In this document: positions 49,791-59,497 of the stretch, in pieces
How the letters are laid out: every line of letters starts with the position of its first letter
Numbering within the stretch: the first letter of the stretch is position 1
Assembly (NCBI GenBank): GCA_963781705.1
Contig: CAWAGP010000010.1
Location: forward strand, 372,001-436,000
Direction: 5' to 3'
Origin: JALYGJ01 sp963781705
GTDB lineage: Bacteria > Chloroflexota > Limnocylindria > Limnocylindrales > CSP1-4
DNA length: 64,000 nt
Position numbers and translations under genes: made by a program
The notes under the pieces: generated by a model
The model's input: only the letters and a program-made list of their open reading frames with translations
Told to the model about the DNA's origin: nothing
Databases searched by the model: none

Positions 49791-51119
49791 GTGTCTGATT
49801 TCGGGTGGGGCTTGGCGCTGGTCGCCCTCTACGTCGCCCTGCGCACGGTCGGCGCGCCAGAGCCGCTCATCCTGGCCTGGACGATCGCGGCCGTGGCAGC
49901 CACGATCGTTTCACCCGTGCTGGGGCTGACCGTCCTGGCCGCGATCGGACCATTCACCGGCGCGGTTGACGACAACGGCCAGATCACGGCCGTTCCTTTC
50001 CTGCTCGCGGCGTTGGGTGCAGGACTCGTGGTGCAGTTCGCGACCACCAGACCGTTGCCCCGCTTTCGCCCGCCGTGGCCCTTCACCGCGTGGCCGGTAG
50101 TCCTCGCCGTCGTGCTGATGATCGGGACGGCCCTTGGTGTTGCGCACAGTTGGCTGAGCTACGGACCAGAGCGGGGCCTGCAGGCCGCCCAGCTGTGGGT
50201 GCCGGGCATCGGCGGGGCGATGACAGTCCTGCTCGCGGCGGTCTGGGTCGCGCGGCGCGGCGAGCTTCGCCCGTTGTACGTCGTTGTGGTGAGCATCACC
50301 CTGGCGGCCCTGCTGGCACTGCTTGATTTCTTCTCGATGGGCCAGGTCAACGCCAGCGCGTTGGGCTGGCTGCTGCACGATCAGGTCGACACCAACCGGC
50401 TGGGCGGCATCATCCTGGCGCCGGACGCCGCGGCGACGATCTTCCTGGTGGGGGTGTCGGTCAGTGCCGCTGCCGCGCTGCTCGTCGGGCGGGTGGTCCT
50501 GCGGCTGCTGGCACTCGCGGCCGGCCTGGTGACGCTGCTTGCCGTTCTCCTGACCTACAGCCGCTCGGCGCTGATCGTCGTGGGGCTCGTCGCGCTCATG
50601 GTTGGCTGGCGCTGGCGCCGCTGGGTTGGGGTGGCGGCCGTTGCGTCAATCGGCCTCATCGCCGTCGTGGGCCTCACGGTTCTGATGAATGGCGGGGTGC
50701 TGCGCGATGTGCCGGCCGTCGCCGATCAGGCGCGGGTCGACGCGTGGGGCGCCGCCGTGCGCATGTGGCTTGCCGATCCGCTCCTGGGACAGGGCTTCCG
50801 CAGCTTCGAGTGGCTCCACGCGGCCTATGGCAGCCCAGTGCTTGATGCCGCGCACAACGAGTGGCTGCGGCTATTTGCCGAAGAAGGAACAGTCATTGGG
50901 CTCGCCGGTATTGGCTTCGGCCTCGCCACACTGTGGGTCATCTTGCGCGGCAGAACCTGGCTGGCCGCCGGCACCGCCGCGGCGATGGCCGGACTCATCG
51001 TGATGGCCTGCTTCAACAACCCGTTCCTCTATGCGCAGGTGAACATTCCTGCGTTCATCGTGATCGGGACGGGGCTCGGGCTGGCGCAGCGGGCTGTGGC
51101 GCCCAGCGGATACCCATGA
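49791..51119 (+). CDS. O-antigen ligase/polymerase-like membrane protein
   Basis: About 442 aa with ten or more membrane helices. A periplasmic-type loop holds the Wzy_C pattern VRMWLADPLLGQGFRSFEW...AHNEWLRLFAEEGTVIGLAGI. LLTYSRSALIVVGLVALMVGW is typical of the ligase core. It polymerises or transfers lipid-linked glycans. GTG 49791 (VSDFGWGLALV) is preferred; the open frame runs back to 49662 but through sequence that does not look coding. Confidence 0.85.
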   Translation: MSDFGWGLALVALYVALRTVGAPEPLILAWTIAAVAATIVSPVLGLTVLAAIGPFTGAVDDNGQITAVPFLLAALGAGLVVQFATTRPLPRFRPPWPFTAWPVVLAVVLMIGTALGVAHSWLSYGPERGLQAAQLWVPGIGGAMTVLLAAVWVARRGELRPLYVVVVSITLAALLALLDFFSMGQVNASALGWLLHDQVDTNRLGGIILAPDAAATIFLVGVSVSAAAALLVGRVVLRLLALAAGLVTLLAVLLTYSRSALIVVGLVALMVGWRWRRWVGVAAVASIGLIAVVGLTVLMNGGVLRDVPAVADQARVDAWGAAVRMWLADPLLGQGFRSFEWLHAAYGSPVLDAAHNEWLRLFAEEGTVIGLAGIGFGLATLWVILRGRTWLAAGTAAAMAGLIVMACFNNPFLYAQVNIPAFIVIGTGLGLAQRAVAPSGYP

Positions 51120-52280
51120 GCAGCTTGGAGCGGTCGACTCCGTCGACGTAGCGCTGGATCGTGCGCAGCATCGAGCGGATCAGCTCGGGGCCCAAGCAGG
51201 TTCGGCTCGCAGGCCCAGCTCGAGCAGCTTGGTGTGCTGGGGGTTGTAGTAGTGCTGCTCGGCCTCGACGCGGGGGTTGTCCGCGTGGACGATGTTCGGT
51301 GAGAAGCCCAGCTCAGTCGCGGCGTCGGCCACCTTCGCAGCCAGCTCGTTGACGCTGAACAGCTCGGTGAACTGGTTGTACACGCGCAGCTCGCCGCGGT
51401 CGGCCGGATTGCACACGGCCAGTTCGACGCACGCCATGGTGTCGCGGATGTTGAGGTAGCCGCGCGTCTGGCCGCCCCGGCCGAAGGGCGTGATCGGCTC
51501 GCCACACACCGCCTGCACGCAGAAGCGGTTCAAAGCGGTGCCGAATACTTCGTCGTAGTGGAATGCCGTGGCCAGGCGCGGATCCAGGGCCGACTCGTCC
51601 GTCTCGATGCCGTAGACGACGCCCTGGTTGAGCTCGGTCGCGCGCAGGCCCCAGATGCGGCAGGCGAAGTGGATGTTGTGCGAGTCGTGCACCTTGGACA
51701 GGTGGTACAGCGAGCCGGCCGTCTTGGGATACAGGAACTCGTGGCTGCGGCCGTTGTGCTCGACGCGCAGGTAGCCCTCCTCGATGTCGATGTTGGGCGT
51801 GCCGTACTCGCCCATCGTGCCCAGCTTGATCAGGTGAGCGTCCGGCGCGATGTCACGCAGCGCGAAGAGCACGTTCAGCGTGCCCACGACATTGTTCGAC
51901 TGGGTGTAGGTCGCGTGGGCGGCGTCGATCATCGAGTACGGCGCGGACGGCTGTTCGCCGTAGTGGATGACGGCATCGGGCGCGAAGTCGCGGATGACGC
52001 GGGAGACGAAGGAATAGTCGGTAAGATCGCCGACTTCGCAGGCGATCGACCGCCCGCTGATCTCGTGCCAGGCGGCCAGCCGCTCAGCGAGAGTGCCGAC
52101 GGGCATCAGCGGTGCTACGCCGAGTTCGCGCTCCCACTCGCGCTTGGCGAAGTTGTCGACCACGCCAACGTCGTGCCCGCGGGCCGACAGATACATCGCC
52201 GTTGGCCAGCCCAGGTAGCCGTCGCCGCCCAGCACCAGCACGCGGCGGCCTTCGCCACTCGTCACCCCTGATGGCTCCAT
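51055..52280 (-). pseudogene. sqdB: UDP-sulfoquinovose synthase-like epimerase, 3' frameshift
   Basis: Extended SDR matching SqdB/SQD1. NAD motif VLVLGGDGYLGWPTAMYLS, DNFAKREWERELG; TMGEYGTPNIDIEEGYL; catalytic Tyr/Lys region FLYPKTAGSLYHLSKVHDSH; WGLRATELNQGVVYG. The main frame stops early at 51180 (…LGLRAEPAWAPS). Shifting by one base near 51195 restores the family C-terminus LGPELIRSMLRTIQRYVDGVDRSKLLMG, ending about 51055. In SqdB, sulfite is added to UDP-glucose to make UDP-sulfoquinovose; archaeal Agl3 uses the same reaction for surface glycans. The function is inferred; the family match is strong. Confidence 0.85.
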
Positions 52281-52305
52281 TCGATCACGTGCATGCTGAC
52301 CAGTA

Positions 52306-52698
52306 TCAGCCGTCCGATCGTGCGCGGCGCAAGAGGACCATGCGGGCGCTCACGACCGCGATCAACGCGCCGGTGGCGTCGATGCCCACGTCCACCGCAG
52401 ACGGGTCACGTCCGGGGACGAACCCCTGGTGCGCCTCGTCCGTGATCGCGTAGAGGACGGCGATGATCAGCGCCCACACCAACGGACGCCGGAGCCCGGT
52501 GCCGCTTAAGGCGCGCCAGAGCAGCAGCGCGAGGATGCCGTAGACCCCCATGTGCCCGATCTTGCGGACGATCAAGTCCAGGGTTGCCTCTGGCAGGAAG
52601 CGCAATTCCGGGGTAGCCGAGAACGCGAAGATGACTCCGGCCCAGACGAGGACTGCCGCCCACGCTAAGAGTGACGGCCGGTCACTGGGTAAGACGGC
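52306..52698 (-). CDS. VanZ-like membrane protein, start uncertain
   Basis: The conserved VanZ core is clear: KIGHMGVYGILALLLWRAL, then AVLYAITDEAHQGFVPGRDPSAVDVGIDATGA. A TTG at 52605 would start just before it, but the same frame stays open upstream (AAVLVWAGVIFAFSATPELRF), giving the missing first helix and the conserved SATP motif back to about 52698 without a visible ATG, GTG or TTG. A start codon is probably lost to a base error. Function of VanZ-like proteins is mostly unknown. Confidence 0.65.
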   Translation of the reverse strand, partial: AVLPSDRPSLLAWAAVLVWAGVIFAFSATPELRFLPEATLDLIVRKIGHMGVYGILALLLWRALSGTGLRRPLVWALIIAVLYAITDEAHQGFVPGRDPSAVDVGIDATGALIAVVSARMVLLRRARSDG

Positions 52699-52763
52699 CG
52701 CGAGTGATACCTTCGCTCAGCGCCCGGGCATTCCACATGCGAGCAGCGTAGAGGAGCGATCGT

Positions 52764-53297
52764 GTGACCGCAGGGGCATGGTTGGCGACGGAGATCGATG
52801 GCGTGATGCGCCGTACGGCCACCGCGCTCGCGGACGAACGGGGCACTTTCACTGAGCTATGGCGGGCGTCGCAAACGCGCGAGTTGGCCGCAGAACAGTT
52901 CGTGCAGGCGAACATGTCGCGGTCACGCCCGGGAGTGCTCCGCGGTATGCATTTCCACTACCGCCAGGCTGACCTGTGGACGCTCCTGGGCGGCAAGGCG
53001 CTCGCTGCCACGACTGACCTGCGCGCGTTCATGGGCGAGCGCGGCGGGGAGGTTCGCAGCCAGGTGATTCAGCTGAACGCGGGAGACAGCCTGTATATCC
53101 CCCGGCTTGTGGCGCATGGTTTCTGGGCACTGGAGGAAACCGCGCTCCTCTATCTCGTCTCGAACGAGTACGACGGCACGGACGAACATGGTTTCCTGTG
53201 GAATGACCCGACCGCAGGCATCAACTGGCCGGCCGGCGAACCCATCCTGTCAGCGCGCGACCGGACGAACCCCACCCTGAGCGAGCTGGCGCGTTGA
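52764..53297 (+). CDS. rfbC: dTDP-4-dehydrorhamnose 3,5-epimerase
   Basis: Cupin-fold epimerase of dTDP-L-rhamnose synthesis, 177 aa. DERGTFTELWR, catalytic His in VLRGMHFHYRQADLWTLLGG, the Asp of TDLRAF, PRLVAHGFWALEETALLYLVSNEYDG. All key RmlC positions are present. GTG 52764. The remaining pathway genes (rfbD, rfbB, rfbA) lie downstream on the other strand. Confidence 0.93.
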   Translation: MTAGAWLATEIDGVMRRTATALADERGTFTELWRASQTRELAAEQFVQANMSRSRPGVLRGMHFHYRQADLWTLLGGKALAATTDLRAFMGERGGEVRSQVIQLNAGDSLYIPRLVAHGFWALEETALLYLVSNEYDGTDEHGFLWNDPTAGINWPAGEPILSARDRTNPTLSELAR

Positions 53298-54256
53298 TCA
53301 GCTAGCTCTGCCCGTGCAGCCTCGACCGAGCGTGGAGATAGACGCCCAGACATCGGCGAGGGTCTGTGCCAAGGGCTCGTCGCGCGCCAGCCGGTGATCT
53401 TGCTCGATGAGCTGAAGCATCGCCGCGGATCTCGGGCGGGTCGTCCTGCTCTGACGAGCGATCGTCAACGACACGGATCCGCGGCTCGACGCCTGCCAGC
53501 CGGCAGAGTTCTTCCAGCGATCCACCGGATAGAAACCGATCGGCCCGAGCAGACGTTGACAGCGACGCCGCCAGTGGCGATAGTCGCCAGCGGCAGCGCG
53601 TTCAGGAGCAGCCGGTACGTAAGCGTCGACCACGTCGCGGACGTCGCTCATGTCACGCCGGACATCCAGGTTGCCGACGGGGATATCGATCGATCCGTGC
53701 CGGCCGCGAGTGCGAGGACCCTGTGAGCGAGGGCGGGTACCACGAACACCGGCCTCTGTCCGGGACCGGCGTGGTTGAACGAACGCGTCGTGACGACGAC
53801 ACGCAGTCCGTATCGCGTGCGCGTAGGCGATCGCGACCGACTCCTGCGCCAGCCTTCGACAGGGCGTATGGAGTCGAGGGACGCAGCGGACGGTGGTTTC
53901 AACGAGGGGCAGGTCGCTCGACGACGGGGTCGCCGTACACATCAGCGGAGCCGGTGACAAGGACCGGCGGCGGCGGGTGCGCTGGCGCGGGCGGCCTCCA
54001 TGCACATTGATCGTGCCGGCGACGTGCGTCCGCGAACGCGGTGACCGGGTCGGCCGCGGCGTCGGGCACGAACGAACGCCCGCGAGGTGGGCGACCGCGT
54101 CCGGGCCGCGCGCGCTGACGGCGGCCAGCACGGCAGCGGCGTCGCGCGACGTCGACGCCATCGTGCAGAGCGGATTACTTCGTGACCGGCATCGTGGAGC
54201 GCCGTGGTCAACCAGCGGCCCACAAATCCGCTTGCGCCCGTGATCAGGACGCGCAT
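53298..54256 (-). pseudogene. GDP-6-deoxy-D-mannose reductase-like SDR, many frame breaks
   Basis: Starts well at ATG 54256 with MRVLITGASGFVGRWLTTAL, then needs several frame changes. Recognisable pieces in different frames: GPDAVAHLAG, TRSFNHAGPGQRPVFVVPALAHRV, SIDIPVGNLDVRRDMSDVRDVVDAYV and LAQTLADVWASIS. The NHxGPGQ and GNLDVRRDMSDVRD motifs point to the Rmd/GDP-4-dehydro-6-deoxymannose reductase group. Either the base calls are poor here or the gene is dead. Confidence 0.7.
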
Positions 54257-54285
54257 GTTCTCAGGCGTGAGGCAGTACGGGTCAC

Positions 54286-55178
54286 TCAGTCGAGTCTAGG
54301 GCAGAGCTGGTCGAGATAGTCCGACAACGCCGTATGCCAATCGCGCAGACTCACACCCGCTGCGGCCGCCTTCGCGCCATTGAGCACGCTCCAAGCCGGA
54401 GGAGCCGACGCGCGTACGAAATCGCGCCGCGAGATCGGCCGCAGCCGGCGGCCCGGACGGCAGCGATCGAGCACCGCCGTCGCCCAGTCGTAGCGTGAGG
54501 CGACGCCGGCGTTGACCAGGTGGTAGAGACCTCCATCGACGGCTGTCACCAGCTCGAGTAACGCGCGTGCCAGGTCACGGGTGAACGTGGGCGATCCTGT
54601 CTCGTCGGCGACGACTGGAAGCGGTTCCTGGTCGCCATGGCGGTCTGATGCGGCGAGGATCTTCTCCGGGAAATCGTTGCCGGGCGGGCCGTACAGCCAG
54701 GCCGTCCGCACGATCCACAGTCCCGGCATCGTGCCGAAAGCCGTCCAGCGCAGCTTCCTCGCCCGCGAGCTTGCTGGCCCCGTAAGGGTTGCGCGGTCGA
54801 GGTGGATCGGCCTCCGTGTAACCCAAGCCGTCGCTGCGTTCGCCGTCGAACACCTCGTTGGTCGAGATGAGCACCAGCGGAACGCCCTGCGCGGCGCAGG
54901 CGCTGGACAGTGACGCAACAGCCGTGGCATTGCGGCGCATGGCCAGGGCGGGTTCGCGCGCGCATCCGTCGACGTCCGTCCACGCCGCGCAGTGGATGAC
55001 CAGCGATGGTCGATCGCGAGCCACGAGCCGGCCCGGGTCGGCCGAATCGAGGTCGTACTCCGGCCGGCGCCAGGGGAGTGCTATCGATCCTTCGCGCTGG
55101 CTCAGCTCGGTGAGGAGGGCGGAGCCCAGCCGGCCACCGGCGCCCGGTGACGGCGACACGCTCCAGCAGGGCGGTCAC
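54286..55178 (-). pseudogene. rfbD: dTDP-4-dehydrorhamnose reductase, two frame breaks
   Basis: Last step of dTDP-L-rhamnose synthesis. GTG 55178 overlaps the rfbB stop (GTGA). GAGGRLGSALLTEL follows after a shift near 55145. The main part has HCAAWTDVDGCA, STNEVFDGE and catalytic YGASKLAGEEA. A second shift near 54745 leads to WIVRTAWLYGPPGNDFPEKIL, ADETGSPTFTRDLA and a normal C-terminus (WHTALSDYLDQL). Both shifts are single-base and family motifs continue across them. Confidence 0.82.
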
Positions 55179-56226
55179 GCCTCGACCGACTTCTCCAGTC
55201 TCCAGCCATACTGCCGGCCGTAGTAGTCGGCCCAGTCGGCGTCGCGCGCCGTCCGCCACCAGGGCTCGTTGGCGACATACCACGCTACGGTCCGCTTCAT
55301 GCCTTCATCGAAACCAACGCGCGGCGTCCAGCCCAGCGCGGCGATCTTCGACCCATCCATGGCATAGCGCCGGTCGTGGCCGGGGCGGTCGGGCACGCTC
55401 CGGACGAGCGACCAGGGCTTGTCCAACTGTCTGAGTATGGCGTCGGTCACGTCGCGGTTTGTCCGCTCGTCTGGACCGGGCACGTTGTAGATTTCGCCGG
55501 CCTGCGCCGCGATCAAGAACCAGCGAAATGGCGTCGGCATGATCGTCCACGAACAGCCAACTGCGGCGCTGCAGTCCGTCGCCATACAGCGGCAGCCGCT
55601 CGTCGCACAGCGCATTGGTGATGAACAGCGAAACGAGCTTCTCGGGGTGTTGGCGCGGGCCGTAGGTGTTCGCGCCACGGGTGATCACCACATCGAGTCC
55701 ATGAGTCGCGTGGTAGGCACGCGCCAGGAGTTCACCGGCCGCCTTGGCCGCGCTGTACGGGCTGCGCGGGTCGAGCATGTCGCTCTCGCGGCTGACACCT
55801 TGTGCGACCGAGCCGTAGACCTCGTCGGTCGAGACCTGCACGAACCGGATGGCCTGCCCGTCAGCGCGACGGTCAGTCACTTCGCGGGCGGCCTCGAGCA
55901 GCGTGTGCACGCCAATGACCCCGGTGCGCAGGAACGCCGCGGCGTCAAGGATCGACCGATCGACATGCGACTCGGCAGCGAAGTTGATGACCGCGTCCTG
56001 GTCGACCATCAGCTCGTTGACGAGCGCGGCGTCGGCAATATCACCCTTGACGAACCGGTAGCGGTCGCGCGTCCCGGGCTCCGAGTCGAGCCCTTCCAGG
56101 TTGGCCAGGGTGCCGGCGTAGGTGAGCTTGTCGAGGACGGTGATGTGGTCGTTCGTCTGGCGCGAGCCGGCGGTGAACGAACGCGCTGCCGATGAAGCCG
56201 GCGCCGCCGGTGACAAGAAGCCTCAC
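55175..56226 (-). pseudogene. rfbB: dTDP-glucose 4,6-dehydratase, two frame breaks
   Basis: Extended SDR. MRLLVTGGAGFIGSAFV starts at GTG 56226; a shift near 56165 leads to TNDHITVLDKLTYAGTLANLEGL, FAAESHVDRSI, VSTDEVYGSV and catalytic SPYSAAKAAGELLARAY. A shift near 55510 leads to AGEIYNVPGPDERTNRDVTDAIL and the end GRQYGWRLEKSVEA. Overlaps rfbA upstream by 4 bp and rfbD downstream. Order rfbA-rfbB-rfbD suggests one transcript. Confidence 0.87.
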
Positions 56227-56963
56227 GATGTCGGCGTCAGCGTAGAGGCTGAGGCTGAGGCCATCAGGCTGGCCTGCAGGAGCGACTCGACCGTCCCGGC
56301 ATCGGTCCAGTGCCCCTCGTAATGGCGCCAGAACAGGTCGTGCCGCGCGAGGTAGTGGTTGAGCACGTCGGTAATCTCGAATTCGCCACGGCCGGATGGC
56401 TGGAGATGTTCGATCACTTCGAATGCATCCGGGCGCAGGAAGTAGACGCCGATGGGGATCGAATCGCTCTTGGGCACTTCCGGCTTCTCCTCGAAGCCCA
56501 CCAGCTCGCCGGCGGCGTCGAACTCGGCAACACCAAAGCGCTGGGCGTCGGGGACCCGGCAGAGCAGCGTCCCGGCGCCCGATCCGCCCGCCTCGAACGC
56601 GGCGGCGATGTCGGCCAGCGGCTCGCCCTGCAGGATGTTGTCGCCGAGCACGACGCAGAAGCTGTCGTCACCCACGAAATCGCGCGCCAGGCCAATGGCA
56701 TGGGCGATGCCCAGCGAGCCACGCTGGTAGCGATACGCGAGGTCCAGGTCGAAGTCCCGTCCGTCAGACAGCAGTTCGACGATGTCGCCCACGCTCCTGC
56801 CACCCAGGATGACCATCACCTTGTCGATGCCCATGCCGCGCAGGGTCTGGAGCGGGAAGTAGATCATCGGCCGGTCGTAGACCGGCATCAGGTGCTTGTT
56901 GGTTACCAGCGTCAGCGGATGCAGTCGAGACCCGGTGCCGCCAGCCAGCAAGACGCCTTTCAC
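56223..56963 (-). CDS. rfbA: Glucose-1-phosphate thymidylyltransferase
   Basis: First step of dTDP-rhamnose synthesis, 246 aa. KGVLLAGGTGSRLHPLT nucleotide-binding loop, NKHLMPVYDRPMIYFPLQTL, VLGDNIL, FEEKPEVPKS, and the late WTDAGTVESLLQAS motif. It is shorter than RmlA1 (~290 aa) and of the short-type RfbA. GTG 56963, with a TAGACT box 7 nt upstream. Confidence 0.95.
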   Translation of the reverse strand: MKGVLLAGGTGSRLHPLTLVTNKHLMPVYDRPMIYFPLQTLRGMGIDKVMVILGGRSVGDIVELLSDGRDFDLDLAYRYQRGSLGIAHAIGLARDFVGDDSFCVVLGDNILQGEPLADIAAAFEAGGSGAGTLLCRVPDAQRFGVAEFDAAGELVGFEEKPEVPKSDSIPIGVYFLRPDAFEVIEHLQPSGRGEFEITDVLNHYLARHDLFWRHYEGHWTDAGTVESLLQASLMASASASTLTPTS

Positions 56964-56970
56964 GCGAGGC

Positions 56971-56976
56971 AGTCTA
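56971..56976 (-). promoter_or_regulatory. -10-like box TAGACT before rfbA
   Basis: TAGACT on the minus strand, 7 nt before the GTG of rfbA; no ribosome site between. Confidence 0.5.
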
Positions 56977-56998
56977 CCGAGTCGATACGATGCCCCGC

Positions 56999-57929
56999 AT
57001 GCCAGCTCGACGACGAACAGCCGCGCTACAGCGCCGTCGTCGTCAACTTCCGCCGTTACGACCTGCTGGTGACTTGCGTCGACTCTCTGACGGCGTCGTC
57101 CAGCCCACCCGCCGAGATCATCGTCGTCGACAACGAGTCCGATGCCAGCGGGCTGGCCGAGTTCACCGCTCGCTATCCGGCGGCGCAGGTCATCGCCAAC
57201 AAGACGAATACAGGCTTTGCCTTCGCCTGCAACCAGGGCTGGCGGGCGAGCAGCGCGCCCTTCGTACTATTCATGAATCCGGACGTGACGGTCGAGCAGG
57301 GCTGCCTGCGCGAGTGCCTGGCCGAAATCGGCTCAGCGGCGGACATTGGCGCGCTGACCTGCCGTCTCGTGCTACCTGACGGCAGACTCGACCATGCCTG
57401 CCATCGCGGCATCCCCACCCCGTCTGCCTCGCTGGCCTACAAGCTGCGTCTGAATCGCCTGTTCCCACGGTCGCGGCTGTTCGGTCGCTACACCATGTCC
57501 TGGCTGGATCCTTTGACGGTTCACGATGTTGAGGCCTGCTGTGGCGCGTTCATGCTCGTCCGGCGCAGCGTGCTCGAAACGGTTGGTGGTTGGGATGAGC
57601 ACTACTGGTTCTACGGTGAAGATCTCGATCTGTGTGTGCGTATCGGAGGGCTTGGCAAGCGCATCCGATACCTGGGCACGTCCACGGCCGTCCACCTCAA
57701 AGGCGCCTCGAGCCATCTGCGCGAGCGGACGCGCGACCTGGGTCCGCGTGATCGCGCCACGAAGCGAAAAGTGCAGGCCGCGATCATCGATTCGCATACC
57801 CGGTTCTTCCGCCAGCATTTCGAGCGCTCGACGCCGTGGCTGATCGGCGCGCTGATCCGGGCGTCCTTTGCGGCGCAGAGGGTCCGCCTGAAGATTGCCC
57901 TCCGGCTGGACAGCATCCGAGGCCTGTGA
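56999..57929 (+). pseudogene. Rhamnosyltransferase-like family 2 glycosyltransferase, frame break near the start
   Basis: WbbL/RfbF-like GT2: YSAVVVNFRRYDLLVTCVDSL, IIVVDNESDASG, NKTNTGFAFACNQGW, FMNPDVTVEQG, CCGAFMLVRRSVLETVGGWDEHYWFYGEDLDLC. The conserved frame has no start codon near its beginning, whereas ATGs at 56990 and 56999 lie in another frame; one base change between 57000 and 57040 would join them. The neighbouring rfb genes make dTDP-rhamnose a likely donor. Confidence 0.82.
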
Positions 57930-58440
57930 CGCAGTGCGTGGGCTCGATCGCTCGTGCGGACGTGGTGACGACGATCGTCTCGCTTCCGCTGACCGTCGGG
58001 CTGGTCGTCGGCTTCGGCCTGGCAGGGGGTGTCGTTGCCGTGGGCACGGGGTTCGCCGTGCCGACTCGCGGCGCTTCGGCTGCTCAGCCCGGGTGTCCGC
58101 CCGCAGGGCGAGTGGCGGCGCAGCCTGCGCGTGCCTGCCGGCGCACTGCGACCCATCCTGGTCATTGGCTCTGGCGGGGCGATCCTGGGCATCGCGACAA
58201 CGCTTGGAGCTCTCATGGTGCGGGCGGAGATCGTGCGGACGCTGGGATTGGCAACGAGTGGCCTGTATCAGCCCATCGCCGCCCTGTCCGACACGTACCT
58301 GGACGTGGTCGTCGCCGCGACGTCGGTATACCTGTTTCCGCGGCTGACCGACCTCTTGGCCCGTGGCGAGCGGGTCACTGCTGAGCGCGAGTTGGGCCGT
58401 GGTCTGCGCTTGTCGCTCGCCGTCGGCATGCCGGTGATCA
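57926..58440 (+). pseudogene. Flippase fragment (PST/Wzx type), truncated at both ends
   Basis: Pieces in two frames, VVTTIVSLPLTVGLVVGFGLAGGVVAVGTGFAV and, from about 58075, ALRLLSPGVRPQGEWRRSLRV then ALRPILVIGSGGAILGIATTLGALMVR and SGLYQPIAALSDTYLDVVVAATSVYLFPRLTDLL, are the middle of a polysaccharide flippase. No N-terminal or C-terminal half is present: homology ends at VGMPVI, exactly at the stop of the convergent GT2 gene. This looks like a deletion or recombination remnant. Confidence 0.65.
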
Positions 58441-59456
58441 GTGACCCAGGAACCAGCCGCGAAGATCGGTTGCGCTGACCCGCCGCCGCCGCTGGAGGAA
58501 TCGCCGCTTGCGCATGGCGCCCGGCAGCGCCCGAATGAATGCGGGCACAGCCGCCAGGCGCCGTGGGATCGGCGACGACGATGAACGCCAGCGACAGGAG
58601 TTCCCGACGCAGGATCCACGGCAGGTCGCGCAGGTACATCGAGGGCAACTCGTTCTTGACCTGCATCAGGCGCTGATTCCGCCACGACATCGCCTTCACC
58701 CAGCGGGGGATGGCATTGTTGGTGCGCGCGATCTCGACCAAGGTGCGTGCGCGCGGCCCGCCCGCACCACGGGCGTGCCAGCCCAGGGCTTTGGGCTCGT
58801 ACCACGCCGTCCAGCCCAACAGTTGCAGTCGCCAGGCGAGGTCGACGTCCTCCTTGTACATGAAGAAATCCTCGTCGAGGATCTCCCAGCCTCCGTTGCT
58901 GGCTGGCAGGCGCGCGTCGAGCAGGGCCGCGCGACGGTAGACCGGCGCAGGCCCGTCCGCACCGAAGATCGGGCCAGGCGCGAGGTGGGCCGAGCCGTCC
59001 AGCTCGCCCTGCGCCCGACTCACCACGCGGCGGTCGCGCTGCATCTGCAGCCCGGTGGTGTCCAGCGTCTCCGCCCGTTCACCGGGCGCGCTCAGCCGAC
59101 GCAGCCTGCCCTGCACCGCGCCGACCGCAGGCCGACGGTCAAACGCGCTCGACGGCCTGGTGCAGGAAGTCGGGGTCAAGCTCGATGTCCTGGTTCAGGA
59201 GGCACACGAACTCACCGCGGGCGGCAGCGATGTTGCGGTTGTGGGCGCGCGCATAGCCGAGATTCTCTGATGACTCAACGAGGCGAATCCGCTCGTCGCT
59301 CGCCGCTTCGGCTCTAAGGCGCTCGACAGTGCCGTCTGTCGACGCGTTGTCGAGCACAAGAAGCTCGTAGTCGGCCATGGTCTGTGCCTCGATGGAGGCA
59401 AGACAGCCAGGGAGCCAGCGCATCCCGTTGAACGTAACCAACGACACGAGTGACAT
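58438..59456 (-). pseudogene. Family 2 glycosyltransferase, two frame breaks
   Basis: SLVSLVTFNGMRWLPGCLASI, LLVLDNASTDGTVERL, NLGYARAHNRNIAAARG and LNQDIELDPDFL (59139-59456) are continued after a shift near 59145 by RRAALLDARLPASNGGWEILDEDFFMYKEDVDLAWRL (in part: DEDFFMYKEDVDLAWRL). After a shift near 58565 comes the basic tail ALPGAMRKRRFLQRRRRVS ending GWFLGH at 58438. A rhamnosyltransferase-like GT2. Confidence 0.78.
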
Positions 59457-59497
59457 GTGGCCGAGCCCGTCTCTCAACGGTCGCCGGATCAGGAATT

